A stretch of DNA of 64,000 nucleotides, taken from Pilaira anomala. Lineage: Eukaryota; Mucoromycota; Mucoromycetes; Mucorales; Mucoraceae. This document shows positions 23,259 to 32,668 of the stretch, one piece after another. The position numbers and the translations under genes were made by a program. The stretch covers positions 341,645 through 405,644 of the forward strand of contig JAIXMQ010000024.1 of assembly GCA_025716855.1 (NCBI GenBank), in the 5' to 3' direction. The notes below the pieces were generated by a model. It saw only the letters and a program-made list of their open reading frames with translations. It had not been told where the DNA came from and did not search any database. Numbering within the stretch: the stretch's first letter is position 1; each line of letters starts with the position of its first letter.

Positions 23259-23469
23259 TTATCCTCCTTAGTTATCGCTTTGGAAAACCTTGATACAGGT
23301 AAAGCCTTAAAACGTCTATGTAAGAATTACATTACTAACTAACTTTTTCAAACTTTATCTAATTAATCTTCAAAATTTATTCCATCAACTTTCAAATTTG
23401 GTTTTAATAACTTTTAAATTTTTTCCCATTAATTTCCATATTAATTCCCAAAAATAGTGGGAAACCCTG
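23255..23469 (-). repeat. Right long terminal inverted repeat of the Fanzor element
   Basis: Mirror image of 20386-20600. It is followed by the TA target duplication at 23470-23471. Confidence 0.85.
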
Positions 23470-23471
23470 TA

Positions 23472-24677
23472 TGTAAGAATATCATGGCTATTTCTGGATA
23501 AAAACATATATATCTCATTTTTATAGTCCTCAACAATGATTTCAATATGTATTTTAAAAGAAAAAAGCGTTCTTTTTTTTTTTCTCTATTCTCTTTGAAT
23601 ATCTAAAAGTTAAACGTTATAATTTGATTGGTCGTAGAAAAAAAAGAGGGCCATATTCACCAATTTGAGGGAAAAAATAAGAATATATGAGATATTTGAT
23701 TTGGATTTGAATTGATCCAAAGAAGTTCCTTTTGGATCTGGAAAGTTTACTTTGAGCATACTTTCAGTTATCGTGTACTCTTTTAAGGGGCCCGAAACGT
23801 GGAAGTCGATGAATATTGTCAAACAATGCCAGCGAAAAAAAGCCATTTTAACCTTAATAGACCAGTTTATACGCATCGAAAAGAAAAAAAAAATCTCAAA
23901 TCAGACTAGGAAGGCTGAAGATTATTCACAATCAAATTATCCTTATGCCAAAATAATCCTACAGCATAATGATAGAGGTTGCCGAGAAAGTTTCCCGGGG
24001 AAGGAAAGTTACTATTGACGGAGTTTTCTTGAGAAGACATCAGGACGGCTTGTATTCTTTCTACCTATTTTAACATGGAAATGATACCCTTATACTGAAC
24101 ATTATTTTCATATCCCAAAGTAACTTTAAAGATTGTATATAGGATAGATAATACACCCGTTTCTTTTTTCCTTCGCTGCTTGACTAAAGGGTAAATGCTA
24201 TATGTATTTATACAATTAATTATTTCAGAAATAAAAAAGCTCCAAAGTATTTCATTTGGTTCAAACAACTTTCAAATCAAATCCTGAAAATAGTGGGAAA
24301 TCCAGTATGTATTTAATTGGCACTTTTTTTTTGCCTTTGTTTGTTTATTGTCCTAATATGAGAGCATACTTATATTTTACTTGTTGAAGTAAATCGTTGC
24401 TCTTTATCATATAGAAGTTTGTCATAAACTTTGTTACAAATATAATAATTTTTTTGAGGAAAGATACACGCACCATATTTTTAGATAACTTTATTTCAGG
24501 TTTCTATGTTTTACTATCCAATGTTATTTGTAATCGTAAGAAAGCCAAAACATAAGTGCATGTTTTTTTGAAATATTAGTTAACAAGTTATATGGTATAA
24601 AAAAAAAGTAAAATGAAATGTATTTATTTATGAAATTGGTTAAATATCTACTAACAATGATATACATTCAAATAAAC
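23472..24677. other. Intergenic, contains a decayed third copy of the Fanzor-element end
   Basis: A minus-strand ORF at 23610-23876 (88 residues) resembles nothing I know and starts in AT-rich DNA. At 24233-24305 the sequence again matches the Fanzor element's terminus. The remainder up to 24677 is AT-rich and probably the 3' region of KIN17. Confidence 0.4.
24233..24305. repeat. Diverged copy of the Fanzor-element terminus
   Basis: Ends 'aaaatagtgggaaatccag' followed by TA (24306-24307), the same orientation as the right end at 23469, with several substitutions. It is a solitary relic of a related element or of a larger older unit. Confidence 0.5.
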
Positions 24678-25632
24678 TTACGCGGTAACATTTTTTGTTT
24701 TCTTTACGTTATTATCGATATGATCTTCTTCAGTAGGAGACACTTTACGTTTCATAGTCATCATTCCTCCAAATTTAGGCGTAGTAGTAGATGTGGTAGC
24801 GGCATTAGAAGTAGTAGCAGTAGCAGATTTCTTAGCAAGAGCAGACAATCCTGTACGTTTCTTTAAGCCTCCCAGCATCATTTTGTTTCCAGTAGATTTT
24901 GGAGTTTCGGGTGTAACTGCAGCCGGCTTCATTGATAAACTAAGTTTAATAGGTTGTTCACCTTCTCTCTTTAATTCAGACACTTGTTGTTCAGTAATTC
25001 CACGTTCTTCAGCGGATTTTGAAGCCTTTTCGATCTGCTCTTTTAATAATTCTAATTCTCTTTCTTCATCATCTTTTTTAGCACGATCCATCTTTTGGAT
25101 AGCAGCTTGTCTAGCTAAGGCCTTCGGACTGTTATCGATCCAAGTGATATGTAATCCTCTTTCAGTTTCATCTACACGAAGAATACCTTCTCTACCCATT
25201 TGTTTACAGAACTCACTGAGTGAGTTCCATTTTGTAGCGTTCATATGTATATGTTCTTTATGTGCAATGTATTCTTGATAGACCTTATTAGCAAAGACTC
25301 TTTTTGTACCATGTCTACGTGAGAGTAGACTGAGAAATTCTTTTTTGAAGTCGTCTGAAAAGTTATGAACATAGCGACCTGGATTAGAAGCAACTAAAAG
25401 CATTTGTCGTTGATGTGATTCAGACATGATGTGACATTTAAAACCGTTTTCATCTCTACATTGTCGTTCACAAGCTTGGCAATAAAATCTTAACTTTTGA
25501 AGACCTTTGGACTACAATGGTATTTAAAAAGAGTTAATATCAAGCAAGAATAGTTACGTTGAGATATTTTTATTATTTTACCTTCATACGGTTGCCAATG
25601 GCTTTAGGGGACATGAATTCTGCTTTAGCCAT
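24678..25632 (-). CDS. KIN17: DNA/RNA-binding protein KIN17
   Basis: Two exons (25582-25632, 24678-25511) encode 294 residues starting 'MAKAEFMSPKAIGNRMK', the invariant KIN17 start. A single C2H2-type zinc finger follows across the junction ('FYCQACERQCRDENGFKCH' then the 'SESH' histidine). Next is the family's winged-helix domain, with 'FLSLLSRRHGTKRVFANKVY' and 'WNSLSEFCKQMGREG'. A coiled, charged segment and a Lys/Thr/Ala-rich tail with a nuclear-signal-like 'KRK' end the protein. Human KIN17 has tandem SH3/KOW-like domains at its C-terminus; they are missing here, so this is the shorter fungal form. It acts in the nucleus in DNA replication/repair and is found with spliceosomes. It shares a 184-bp head-to-head promoter with the BRF-like gene. 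Confidence 0.93.
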
Positions 25633-25816
25633 TTTATACTATTATTATTATTGTTCTGATTACAGAAAAGAAAAATAAAGGAAAGAAAAGAATCTTTTCA
25701 TTGGTTTTTGTTGATGATAATTAATGTGACTGTTTTTGTTGCATAACTGCCAAAAAAGAAAAAGAAAGAAAAAAAGAACATCTCTTTTCATAACTTGTTA
25801 AAGAGGGCTAAAAGAA
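25633..25816. promoter_or_regulatory. Bidirectional promoter KIN17 / BRF-like gene
   Basis: Only 184 bp separate the divergent start codons at 25632 and 25817. Core elements were not resolved; the spacer is A-rich near both starts. Confidence 0.6.
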
Positions 25817-27193
25817 ATGAAATGTTCAAATTGTGGAGAAACAGAAACTACTATTAACGAAATTGATGACTCAATATGTTGTATAAACTGTGGTACAGTT
25901 CTGGAATCGAGTACCTTAGTAACTGATTATACAGACTCTGTCAAACATACAATTCAACCCGAGAAAAAGGTATATGTTTAATAAAATAAAAAGGTATTTA
26001 AACTGACAATAATCTAAAAACCCTTCTAGATTCCAGCATTCGAACAACTTGAGAAATGGTTTATTAGAGCCGCTTCATTTTTTAGTTTACGAATGGACTT
26101 GGTTGAAGTAGGAAAAAGTAAAATAGAAGAACTGGCACCAAATTTTCCAAAAAAGTACCCAAAAGAAGTGGGTATTGCAGCGGTCATTTATTTTGGAGAC
26201 ACAGCAAGACCTACTTGGACATATGATGATTACATAGCAGCATTTCCGGTACCGTTGTATAAGCCAGCTCTAATTAGGGCTTATATCTTATTTCGAGGTG
26301 AAAAACTTTCATCAGCAGAATCAACCAAAAATCAATTAAATTATACAATTGAAAGCATATATCCTCTTATTGTTAAGCAAATATTTACCAGTAAACCACC
26401 TAAAGAATTTAATATTGAAAGTTTGAAAGAAACCACTTCAAAACTACTACAATTAGGAAATGATTATGGCATTAATTCTGGTTTGAAAGCGAGAGCATTA
26501 ATCACATCAGTTGCTTGCTTGTGCGCATTGCATTTACGTACAAAAATGCCAATGAAATATATCAATCGTGGAAACAAGCCATATAAGTGTGGAAATAGTT
26601 TCTACCATATCTGGAACTTTAAACCATTTCTGCGGAATTCAATGTGTGAAGCTAGATATCTCAAAAAAGTATATTCACAGTATTACCAATTTCTATCATT
26701 ATGTATTAAACAATTTACGTGGTTAAAACAACCAGTTGATCGCAAACGTATTTTTTTTCATTTGGATGATATCTTATCATTATATTTAAAGAAAGATAAT
26801 CGAAAGCCTGCATTGGAAATGTCACCAAGATTATTTTATCCTTCTTCATTTATAGTAAATTTGTTGAAAACACGATCTTTTATTAATTGTTTAAGACAAG
26901 CCAAAGAATATTTTAATAACGTTAATGATAATATGGAAGAACTGGATAAGGAATCAATTACTTACTGCATGTATAGACTGTTAAAGGAAGGATATTCAGA
27001 AAAAGAGTTGAATTATATGTCAGTAAATGAAATCAGAAACTTATCTGATATTATGGATTATAAGCTCACATTTGAAAATGCAAATAAAAAGAATACTGAT
27101 TTGGACAGAATACAAATTGGAGAAGATGACATGTGCGATGAAGAGATTGAATTATACCTTATAATGTCACACAGAATAACGATTGGTAAATAA
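25817..27193 (+). CDS. Divergent TFIIB/BRF-family transcription factor
   Basis: Exon 1 (25817-25969) encodes a zinc ribbon, 'MKCSNCGETETT' and then 'ICCINCGTVLE', a CX2C...CX2C arrangement followed by the 'GxVLE' turn typical of TFIIB, Brf1 and Brf2. Exon 2 (26030-27193) completes 438 residues. The middle has helical segments compatible with two cyclin folds ('ALITSVACLCALHLRTKMP' for one). The end 'DMCDEEIELYLIMSHRI' resembles the 'DDEI..YL.s..E' element of Brf proteins. The order argues for a TFIIIB-type factor serving RNA polymerase III, close in layout to vertebrate BRF2, or for a TFIIB paralogue. Sequence is too divergent by eye to choose. The start is the ATG that begins the zinc ribbon. 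Confidence 0.6.
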
Positions 27194-27288
27194 AAAGTTT
27201 TTTTTTTATTTTTTTTTATTTTCTTTTTTTGCTTTTATATATATACTTAACTATTCCACTATATATACATATATATATATATATATAG

Positions 27289-28845
27289 ATGAATACTCGA
27301 ATTATTAGATTTATATCTGTTGTACTCGTTATATTTAGTGTTTGCTTTTTATTTAGTTATTTATTAGGATTAGAACAAAAGAATACACTTTTAAAAGAAC
27401 AAGAAGACTATGAACAACAAGTAAAAGAAAGAGAAACAATTGAACAGTTGAAACAACAACAAGAAATTAAAAGACAAGAGACTATATTAAATAATAGAGC
27501 AGTGATTGAACCTGAAGTAACTATAGAAAATACAAAGGAGTTGAATAAACAATATTATATTGCAGTACCTACACCTGTTGAAACTTGGACAGATGAAACA
27601 CTTAATTTAATCAAGTCTCCTATTGGTCAATCAATTCAAGCTGATCTTTTTACTGTGCCTGAATTAGTTCCAGATTTTAAATTACTAACAACACAAGAAA
27701 GAGTATTCAAGTCCTTATTTCAATATTTTGATCCTATTATTGCAGAAGGTTTAATTGATGTAACAAATCATCAAGATTATAAAGAAATTTGGGCGATATA
27801 TAAACGATTGGAAAAATTATTGTATCCATGGTTACAACCTAATTGGAAATCAGCTTTTGACATAAACTTTTCCAAGAATAGTAATAAAAAAGGTATCGTA
27901 ATGTGCGTTGGTGATGGACAATTTCAACATGCAGCAACTTCAGTTAAAGCTATTCGTGATATTCTTGATTCAAGCTTACCAATTGAAATATTTTATATAA
28001 ATCAATATGATCTATCAAAAGAAAATCGAGATTATTTTAATAATATACCAAACGTAAAGACGAAATCTATTGATCGTTATATCAATAATGCTTTTACAAG
28101 ACTTGGTGGTTGGTCAATTAAACCTTTTGCAATTTTAGCAAGTAGTTTTGATCAAGTTATGTTAATGGATGCGGATGTATTTATGTTTGATAAACCCGAA
28201 AAGTTTTTTGAAGATGAGGGATATAAAAAGACTGGAGCATTATTCTTTTTAGATCGTACATTATTTGATAATTATTATGAAGGTAAAAGATGGTTAAAAT
28301 CATTTTTACCTAACTATAGTACATTTGTTGAACAATCAAGATGGTGGAAAACAACTTCAACACATGAACAGGAATCTGGTATTGTTTTAATGGATAAACG
28401 TAAAGTTTTATTTGGTTTATTAGCTACGTGTAAATTAAATGATAAAAATGAAAGAGATAAAGTTTCATACAAACATTCCCATGGTGATAAAGAAACTTTT
28501 TGGATCGGTTTTGAAATGAGTTCTACTCCTTATTCATTTATTAAATCTTTTGGTGCTGTTATTGGTGGTTTAGGCGATGCTGGCGCTGACAATACTGTGT
28601 GTGGTAATCAACTTCATTTAGATTCAAATAATAAGCCAATGTGGTGGAATGGAGGTCTTTTACGTGATAAAAATAAGTGGGAAAATAGATATATGAAATT
28701 TACTCATTTTGCAGAAGGTCAAGATTGGGAATTTGGTACTTCTTGTATTAGAGAAACAGATAAAATTGTTGAATTATCTGATTACGAAAAAGAAATTGGT
28801 GCTAAACTAATAGCAATGGATAAAGAGAAAAATTTATTATTTTAA
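27289..28845 (+). CDS. GT71 alpha-1,3-mannosyltransferase (MNN1/MNT type)
   Basis: Single exon, 518 residues. A short cytoplasmic N-terminus and a signal anchor at about residues 5-27 make it a type II Golgi membrane protein. A Gln/Glu-rich stem follows (about 30-75). The catalytic domain begins near 'KGIVMCVGDGQFQHAATSVK' (201-220) and contains the metal-binding DxD motif in 'QVMLMDADVFMF' (DAD at 294-296). It also has 'HEQESGIVLMDKRK' and 'HGDKETFWIGFEMS', all characteristic of the fungal Mannosyl_trans_3/GT71 family. The family transfers mannose from GDP-mannose to N- and O-linked glycans. The gene converges on a GT15 mannosyltransferase whose stop codon overlaps its own by 4 bp, so the two may share local regulation by 3' overlap. 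No introns, unlike most neighbours. Confidence 0.88.
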   Translation: MNTRIIRFISVVLVIFSVCFLFSYLLGLEQKNTLLKEQEDYEQQVKERETIEQLKQQQEIKRQETILNNRAVIEPEVTIENTKELNKQYYIAVPTPVETWTDETLNLIKSPIGQSIQADLFTVPELVPDFKLLTTQERVFKSLFQYFDPIIAEGLIDVTNHQDYKEIWAIYKRLEKLLYPWLQPNWKSAFDINFSKNSNKKGIVMCVGDGQFQHAATSVKAIRDILDSSLPIEIFYINQYDLSKENRDYFNNIPNVKTKSIDRYINNAFTRLGGWSIKPFAILASSFDQVMLMDADVFMFDKPEKFFEDEGYKKTGALFFLDRTLFDNYYEGKRWLKSFLPNYSTFVEQSRWWKTTSTHEQESGIVLMDKRKVLFGLLATCKLNDKNERDKVSYKHSHGDKETFWIGFEMSSTPYSFIKSFGAVIGGLGDAGADNTVCGNQLHLDSNNKPMWWNGGLLRDKNKWENRYMKFTHFAEGQDWEFGTSCIRETDKIVELSDYEKEIGAKLIAMDKEKNLLF

Positions 28846-30104
28846 TAAAATCTTAAACAACTATAACCATCATTATCAAAATTTTGTTCAGGACGACAAG
28901 TACATTTTGAATAAAGTGATTTTTCACTTGGACAATGTGTAAAATAATCTGCTACTCTATATCCAATATCTTCCCAAAAATGAATATCCTGTTTTGTTAA
29001 GAACATGACTGCACCTAATGATTGAATAATTGGATCCCCCCATCTTTCATAAAATATGCCATTCTTTTCATCTAAATAATTGAAAAACTTTTGATATTTC
29101 TCTCCTCTATAAAACCCAACATCTGCAATCTATGTAAATAAATGTTAATATTATGTTTTATATTAAATATTATATACATTACCTGGAAATTATTCCAAAA
29201 ATGACATCCATTGAATTGGTTAGATTCGTCCAGAATAAAATGCCATAGAGATTCAGGATTACTGCTTTGTTGAATCCAATCTTGATTTTCTTTTGCAAAA
29301 TCAAGTACACTTTGATATAATGTTGGAATAGTTTCTCTATACTCATACAATGCCACTGAAAATGATGTTGTCTTTTTATTTTCAAACATAAATTGAAAAG
29401 GGTCATTATCCATTGGACAAAGATATTCTGTTCCTGCTTCAAACCGCCAACTATAATCTAAATCTTGCATCAATTCATGTCTAATCTATCTTGTTTAATT
29501 TTATATATCCCTGACAAAATATATGTATATATATATATATTTTAAATCAATACCTATATATTGTACCAGCCATAAACCTAGATTGAAATCGATAATCTTC
29601 ACTATTACCAAACATGGTGGTATTCAAATCATCACGGGCTTTTGCAGCCAACTGTAGGTCTGTATTTTCGTTATAACCATATAAATCTCGTTGTACTTGT
29701 TCGAAACGTACTGTCGCTTTCGTTAAAGAACCGACAAGTTCCATATACTCTTCTGAAAGCTCTTGGTCAGTGTAAATGATATAAGGATAATGATGATTTC
29801 TATTAAATTGATCTTCCAAATTGCGAATGGTAAATCGTAACTTGGTAAGTGAAGCAGAATCATTCTTAATGAAAGTGACAAAAGCAGCTTTGAACCTATC
29901 ATGTGGAAATGACAAGCTGGTTGGATTTGTATATTGCCAAGATGAGGTACTATAAGCAAAATAGTCATCGTCCCATGTTATTCCTTTTTGTGTTTCCTTA
30001 GGATTATGTTTATAAAGAGATGATGTCGAAAATAAATAGATTCCAGTTAATAGCACTATCACAACTAATACAATCCTGGTAACCGGTCTATTTGAATTGA
30101 TCAT
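28842..30104 (-). CDS. GT15 alpha-1,2-mannosyltransferase (KRE2/MNT1 family)
   Basis: Three exons (29554-30104, 29183-29480, 28842-29129) join in frame to 378 residues. A signal anchor at about residues 10-28 ('IVLVVIVLLTGIYLF') marks a type II Golgi protein. Family blocks in order: 'HHYPYIIYTDQELSEEYMEL', 'YRFQSRFMAGTIYR', 'DYSWRFEAGTEYLCPMDNDP', 'NGCHFWNNFQIADVGFYRG' and 'IFYERWGDPIIQSLGAVMFL'. Together these define GT15. The enzyme adds alpha-1,2-mannose from GDP-mannose during O- and N-glycan elongation. 'CRPEQNFDNDGYSCLRFY' ends the protein as in relatives. I prefer the ATG at 30104, giving 'MINSNRPVTR' before the anchor; an upstream in-frame ATG at 30140 would add a T-rich 'MFFFLLLLYIH' that looks like UTR. 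Confidence 0.9.
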
Positions 30105-30839
30105 ATAATGTATATATAATAATAAAAGAAAGAAAAACAAATATCAAAACTTTATTGTAGATGCACTATCATCCAGTTCTTTTATGATTGTTACTGCAGA
30201 TCCCCTTTAAAATAAAACACTTTGCTCTCGTACCACCAACCTTTAATTAATCTAATAACTCTCTCCATAGTCTCAATACTATTAATGTCTTTATTAAATA
30301 TAAACTTAATAAGGGCCTTTATATATGTATATAAAGCTTCTTGATATAATGTTGTCTACATTCATATTTATTGAATTGAATATGTCTTTTTTAATTTAAT
30401 TTAAAGCCTCGCTTCTCCTTTTTATGTAGACGAGCCTATTTTAAACTGCTACTATGTACATTACGGTAGCAAAGCCCCTACGCTATGCTTCGTGTTTGCT
30501 GACCTTCATTACGTCTGGTTGATTGTCCTGTTTTTCGACAATCCAAACATCATCCAAGTCATGACTAAGTTCATGTTGCATTACCTTTTCTTGCAGTTTT
30601 ATGAGAGAGAGGTGTAGAAGCTCTATTTTTGATAAACGATTAATTAATAACTTTTATACATTTTGGACACCAATTAGAAAATATATATTACTTTAAAATT
30701 AAAAAGAAAAGTCAATAAGGATTTTAAAAAAGACGTATCTGATATCTTCAGAGGTATAGCAATGATTGAATGTTGAGCAGCGACAAAGTGATTCTCGTGT
30801 TTTGAAAGATTATAAATATATCCTTATTTTGTTCCTTTT
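30105..30839. other. Intergenic with duplicated segment and dispersed repeat
   Basis: Holds one arm of a direct duplication (30241-30425, partner 32288-32476) and one copy of a three-copy dispersed repeat (30457-30516). A short minus-strand coding-like stretch near 30530-30620 ('EKVMQHELSHDLDDVWIVE') is isolated and not identified. Confidence 0.45.
30241..30425 (+). repeat. Direct duplication, arm 1
   Basis: Matches 32288-32476 with moderate divergence, sharing 'taatgtctttattaaatata' and 'aaagcctcgcttctcctttt'. Arm 2 sits just upstream of the H+-ATPase gene. Confidence 0.6.
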
Positions 30840-31400
30840 TTTAATATAATAGTCTTACGAGCCATAGAAATTAACTCAGTTTCACCTGCTTCAAACCGTG
30901 GCTCACTGATCGTTGCGGATGTGCACACAGCTTTCAAGTAGGGATGGAGAAATACATCATTAAAGGTTGTTTCCCCATCTTCCAAATTCTGCTTATACTG
31001 GTATAAGTAAAGGCTATTTGTATTAAGCGAACCTTTAATTAGTTTTATTTTCTGAACAGTAAAGAAAAATAATATTTACCTTGCCCGAAAAACGTCCTCC
31101 AAGAACCCAACGAAATCTTCTTCGCCATCAGGAAGCTTCCTGATGTTTTTCTTGAAATCAGTGACCGTGTCCTAAACAATTATTTTAAAAATAGTAAGTA
31201 TAAAAGGTTGATGTTATGGAACTTATGTGAAAAAAATGAAGTGTAGTTAACACTTACACTGCTGGACATATTCCAGCGCAATGGATGGAATAGGAAAAGA
31301 ACTATCTTCGTGAGTTTTTAACAGTTGATTATATAGTTCATTGTCAAGATTGGGCTGCCATGTAACCTGACCTACAGTCTTCGTTCGCTAAAAACCATCT
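30840..31400 (-). pseudogene. Copy B of the orphan repeated family, truncated
   Basis: Closely matches 17990-18540 (copy A) including intron positions, but the similarity stops at about 30848, removing the downstream half of the gene. It keeps the un-shifted reading 'NLEDGETTFNDV', which shows that copy A has a one-base insertion. Upstream exon 'NLDNELYNQLLK' is recognisable at about 31340-31300. It is a fragment and not a functional gene. Confidence 0.6.
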
Positions 31401-31540
31401 CACCAATAACACAGATTCAAACGGAATATGTTCCGCATGCAGTCTGCACAGAAAAGAGCTATTTTTTATTGAGATTTATTAGATAATGAATCATTTCTTT
31501 TTTATAAAATATTGTCTTACCATTTATAACATGTATTATA

Positions 31541-31666
31541 CCGTACACACTCTATTTAAGGCTGAAAAAAATTTCAGACCTTTGTGGCCTTAAATCGTAT
31601 CATGGCCAAAATTTTCAGAAAATTGCGGCCTTAAATCGGAAACGGCCTTAAATAGAGCGGATACTG
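31541..31666. mobile_element. 126-bp mariner-type MITE
   Basis: Imperfect 24-bp inverted ends (19 of 24 matched by eye; core CTCTATTTAAGGC) flanked by TA at 31539-31540 and 31667-31668. The interior repeats the 'ggccttaaat' motif twice more. No coding capacity. Confidence 0.55.
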
Positions 31667-31923
31667 TACGCGTTTCAAAGTTGTTCATGTCTTGATACGA
31701 TCTCTTGTATGGATAACGCATGTAATTAAATAAGATACTATTAAGTGGTTGTGGTAATGAGAATTCATGTTTCATTTTTGAAGTAAAGAAACAAGAGAGA
31801 AAAAAGTGATTTATTTAAATTAAAAAACTTGTTTGTGTGCGCGTGTGAAAAAAAAAAGTCAACTTTATGCGAGCACCAGTGACAATTAGCCTTGAACTAC
31901 ATTACTGCAAACTAAAAAATAGC

Positions 31924-32205
31924 TACTAACGTGTGAGTGTAGAATAAGTACCTAATGAATTTAATATTGTAGGATAAACATAATACATGTTATTCATTTT
32001 ATTATTAATATTCTTATGTTCGATTGAACGTATCAGTCTGTATAACTGATCCAATACCTGTAAAAATAAGAGAAGAACAAACATCTTTTGTAAAAATCAA
32101 CATCAAATGTTGTATGTTTTTACCTTTTTTACACAAATCAGGGAAATTCATTGTAGCATTCTTATACGAGGTTGATAATCTGCACAACAGTATATAATAT
32201 TATTA
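31924..32205 (-). pseudogene. Gene fragment paralogous to 2235-2475
   Basis: Two exon-like pieces with GT-AG borders: about 32185-32126 and about 32058-31924. The second reads 'VLDQLYRLIRSIEHKNINNK' and 'MNNMYYVYPTILNSLGTY'. It aligns with the plus-strand piece at 2305-2474 in both coding and intron sequence. No upstream exons or family identified. Confidence 0.35.
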
Positions 32206-32287
32206 TTAAATTGCCATCATTTTACCGTAGCACTTTCACTTTGTCTATGATTGATAGAATAACCAAGTCTTGTCGTGTCTAGGAAAA

Positions 32288-32476
32288 CCTTAATTAATCT
32301 AAAAACAAGACAAATGACTCTCTCCGTAGTGTCAATTCCATTAATGTCTTTATTAAATATAAACGTAATAAGGGTCTTTTTTTTTGGTATACAGCTTCTC
32401 GATATGTTGTCTCCATTCACAGTCTTTTTTTTTTTTTTTTTTATTAATTTAAAGCCTCGCTTCTCCTTTTTTATAT
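32288..32476 (+). repeat. Direct duplication, arm 2
   Basis: Partner of 30241-30425. It lies about 200-380 bp upstream of the ATPase start, so it may be promoter DNA that was copied. Confidence 0.6.
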
Positions 32477-32668
32477 ATCTGCGGGAGTTTTTTTTTTTTC
32501 CTTTTTTGCTAAATCATAAATAAATATAAAAAGGGCTTTGCTTATCTTTAATCTTTATCTTTCTTTACTCTATTTTTATTTAAAAATATAAAAGAGTGCC
32601 TAGTTTCTCTTTCTCTCTTTTTTTTTATATATTTTATTCAGCAAAAAGTTTTTATCAATAGAAATTTA

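Larger units (their letters stand above)
20386..23469. mobile_element. Fanzor-bearing transposon with mariner-like TA-flanked long inverted ends
   Basis: The outer ends are CAGGGTTTCCCACTATTTTT at 20386 and its complement ending at 23469, flanked by TA on both sides (20384-20385, 23470-23471), as in Tc1/mariner insertions. The inverted similarity runs inward for about 210 bp of non-coding DNA with only about 4-5 mismatches. It then continues into Fanzor coding sequence: the left arm is the 3' end of the intact gene, the right arm a truncated copy in opposite orientation. No mariner-type DDE transposase was seen inside. Fanzor genes are known to ride on several eukaryotic transposon types including mariner. 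Total length is 3084 bp. Confidence 0.75.
31401..32668. other. Repeat-rich upstream region of the H+-ATPase gene
   Basis: Contains a 126-bp MITE (31541-31666), one copy of a module also present at 35954-36085 (31672-31830), a paralogous gene fragment (31924-32205) and the second arm of a direct duplication (32288-32476). The final about 190 bp is the likely promoter of the ATPase gene. Confidence 0.45.

Noticed and set aside
23610..23876. Minus-strand 88-codon ORF between the Fanzor element and KIN17
   Set aside because: No recognisable domain, AT-rich, no splice partners; kept only as part of the intergenic note.
31590..31775. Minus-strand 61-codon ORF beginning MKHEFSLPQ
   Set aside because: Overlaps the MITE and a repeated non-coding module; a related site at 36030 does not keep the frame open.
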